From the NCBI GenBank assembly GCA_030917225.1, contig JAUPVD010000448.1, positions 1 through 5,464 of the forward strand: a DNA stretch of 5,464 nt, in the 5' to 3' direction. A program made the translations under genes and the position numbers. Source of the DNA: Pseudomonadota bacterium. Its GTDB lineage: Bacteria; Pseudomonadota; Gammaproteobacteria; Burkholderiales; Rhodocyclaceae. Below, in pieces: positions 4,728-5,464 of the stretch (the first letter of the stretch is position 1; each line of letters starts with the position of its first letter). The notes beneath the pieces were generated by a model. It did no database searches. It worked only from the letters and a program-made list of their open reading frames with translations, and was not told where the DNA came from.

Positions 4728-5464
4728 ATGCAACTGACCGAACCGCTGCTTCTCCGTTCCAATGCCTACATCGACGGCCGCTGGGAAGCGGCCGACAGCG
4801 GCGCCACGCTCCTGGTGATCGATCCGGCCACCGGCGACAAGCTTGGTGAGGTGCCGCTGATGGGCGCCGGCGAGACCACGCGCGCCGTTGCCGCCGCCGA
4901 GGCGGCATTGCCTGCCTGGCGCAGCAAGACCGCCAAGGAACGTGCCGCGCTGATGCGCCGCTGGTTCGAACTGATCCTCGCCCACGGCGATGATCTCGCC
5001 CGCATGATCACCGCCGAATGCGGCAAGCCGCTGGCCGAGGCCAAGGGCGAAGTCGGCTACGGCGCCTCCTTTGTCGAATGGTTCGCCGAGGAAGCCAAGC
5101 GTGCCTATGGCGAAACCATTCCGCCGGTGGTGGCCGACAAGCGCCTGATCACCATCAAGCAGCCGATCGGCGTCTGCGCCGCCATCACCCCGTGGAATTT
5201 CCCGCTGGCCATGATCACGCGCAAGGTGGCACCGGCCATTGCTGCCGGCTGCACGGTGGTGGTCAAGCCGGCCGAGCAGACGCCGCTGACGGCACTGGCG
5301 CTGGCCAAGCTGGCGCACGAGGCCGGGTTGCCGCCGGGCGTGTTCAATGTGCTCACCGGCGACCCGGTGGCCATCGGTGGTGTGCTCACCGCCAGCCCCA
5401 TCGTCCGCCACCTCTCCTTTACCGGCTCCACCGAAGTCGGCCGCCTGCTCATGGCGCAAAGCGC
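4728..5464 (+). CDS. gabD: GabD-like succinate-semialdehyde/aldehyde dehydrogenase (3' end outside window)
   Basis: The visible 245 residues are the amino half of an NAD(P)-dependent aldehyde dehydrogenase. Closest family resemblance is to GabD, which oxidises succinate semialdehyde to succinate in 4-aminobutyrate breakdown. GabD-like blocks are CGKPLAEAKGEVGY (98-111), FVEWFAEEAKRAYGETIP (115-132) and DKRLITIKQPIGV (137-149). The oxyanion residue Asn157 is in TPWNFP, cofactor Lys180 in VVKPAEQTP, and the nucleotide-fold FTGSTEVG at 231-238. The catalytic Cys and general-base Glu would lie beyond the window. Residue 183 is Glu where E. coli GabD has Ser, which may shift cofactor use toward NAD+. 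ATG 4728 follows GAGGG by 9 nt. Glutarate-semialdehyde dehydrogenase (DavD) is an alternative; the two are hard to separate by sequence. Confidence 0.88.
   Translation, partial: MQLTEPLLLRSNAYIDGRWEAADSGATLLVIDPATGDKLGEVPLMGAGETTRAVAAAEAALPAWRSKTAKERAALMRRWFELILAHGDDLARMITAECGKPLAEAKGEVGYGASFVEWFAEEAKRAYGETIPPVVADKRLITIKQPIGVCAAITPWNFPLAMITRKVAPAIAAGCTVVVKPAEQTPLTALALAKLAHEAGLPPGVFNVLTGDPVAIGGVLTASPIVRHLSFTGSTEVGRLLMAQS

Noticed and set aside
4539..5459. A 306-codon open frame on the - strand opposite the dehydrogenase gene
   Set aside because: The + strand encodes an unmistakable aldehyde dehydrogenase. The antisense frame is Gly/Arg/His-rich and runs out of frame into the lipoprotein gene.

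Overview
The window is GC-rich, compactly coded DNA from a proteobacterial chromosome, most likely a betaproteobacterium (Rhodocyclales/Burkholderiales type). The evidence is the codon choice, the REP-type palindromes, and a PF10136-family membrane protein next to a GabD-type dehydrogenase. This placement is inferred from content only. No sign of a phage, plasmid, IS element, CRISPR array, tRNA or rRNA was seen.

Left part (1-1145, + strand). The last 19 codons of an unidentified cysteine-rich protein end at 61. A REP doublet follows: two 27-bp inverted arms whose hairpin stems carry compensatory changes. Next come a short, start-less reading frame resembling a membrane helix, an HD-domain phosphohydrolase of the YfbR type (332-916), and a 53-codon basic hypothetical protein (984-1145). 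The HD gene is bracketed by two near-identical small palindromes (274-292 and 922-940).

Middle part (1142-4665, - strand). Three genes are packed as a probable operon, read from right to left: a small NlpC/P60 lipoprotein (cell-wall peptidase), a 683-residue polytopic membrane protein of the family annotated 'site-specific recombinase' (PF10136), and a WYL-domain transcriptional regulator. The gaps are only 4 and 7 nt and Shine-Dalgarno sites are weak, so translational coupling is likely. The last gene converges on the 53-codon gene and their stop codons overlap.

Right part (4666-5464). A 62-bp divergent intergenic region holds an AT patch that can serve as a -10 element in both directions, plus a tandem GATGACT repeat. 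It leads rightward into a GabD-like succinate-semialdehyde/aldehyde dehydrogenase that is cut by the window end.

How the genes work together: the - strand cluster looks like an envelope-related unit (outer-membrane peptidase and inner-membrane protein) with its own regulator. The HD nucleotidase and the dehydrogenase look like independent housekeeping or catabolic genes. No clearly new defence or mobile system is visible. The least explained parts are the operon's function, the start-less membrane-helix frame and the two palindromes around the HD gene.
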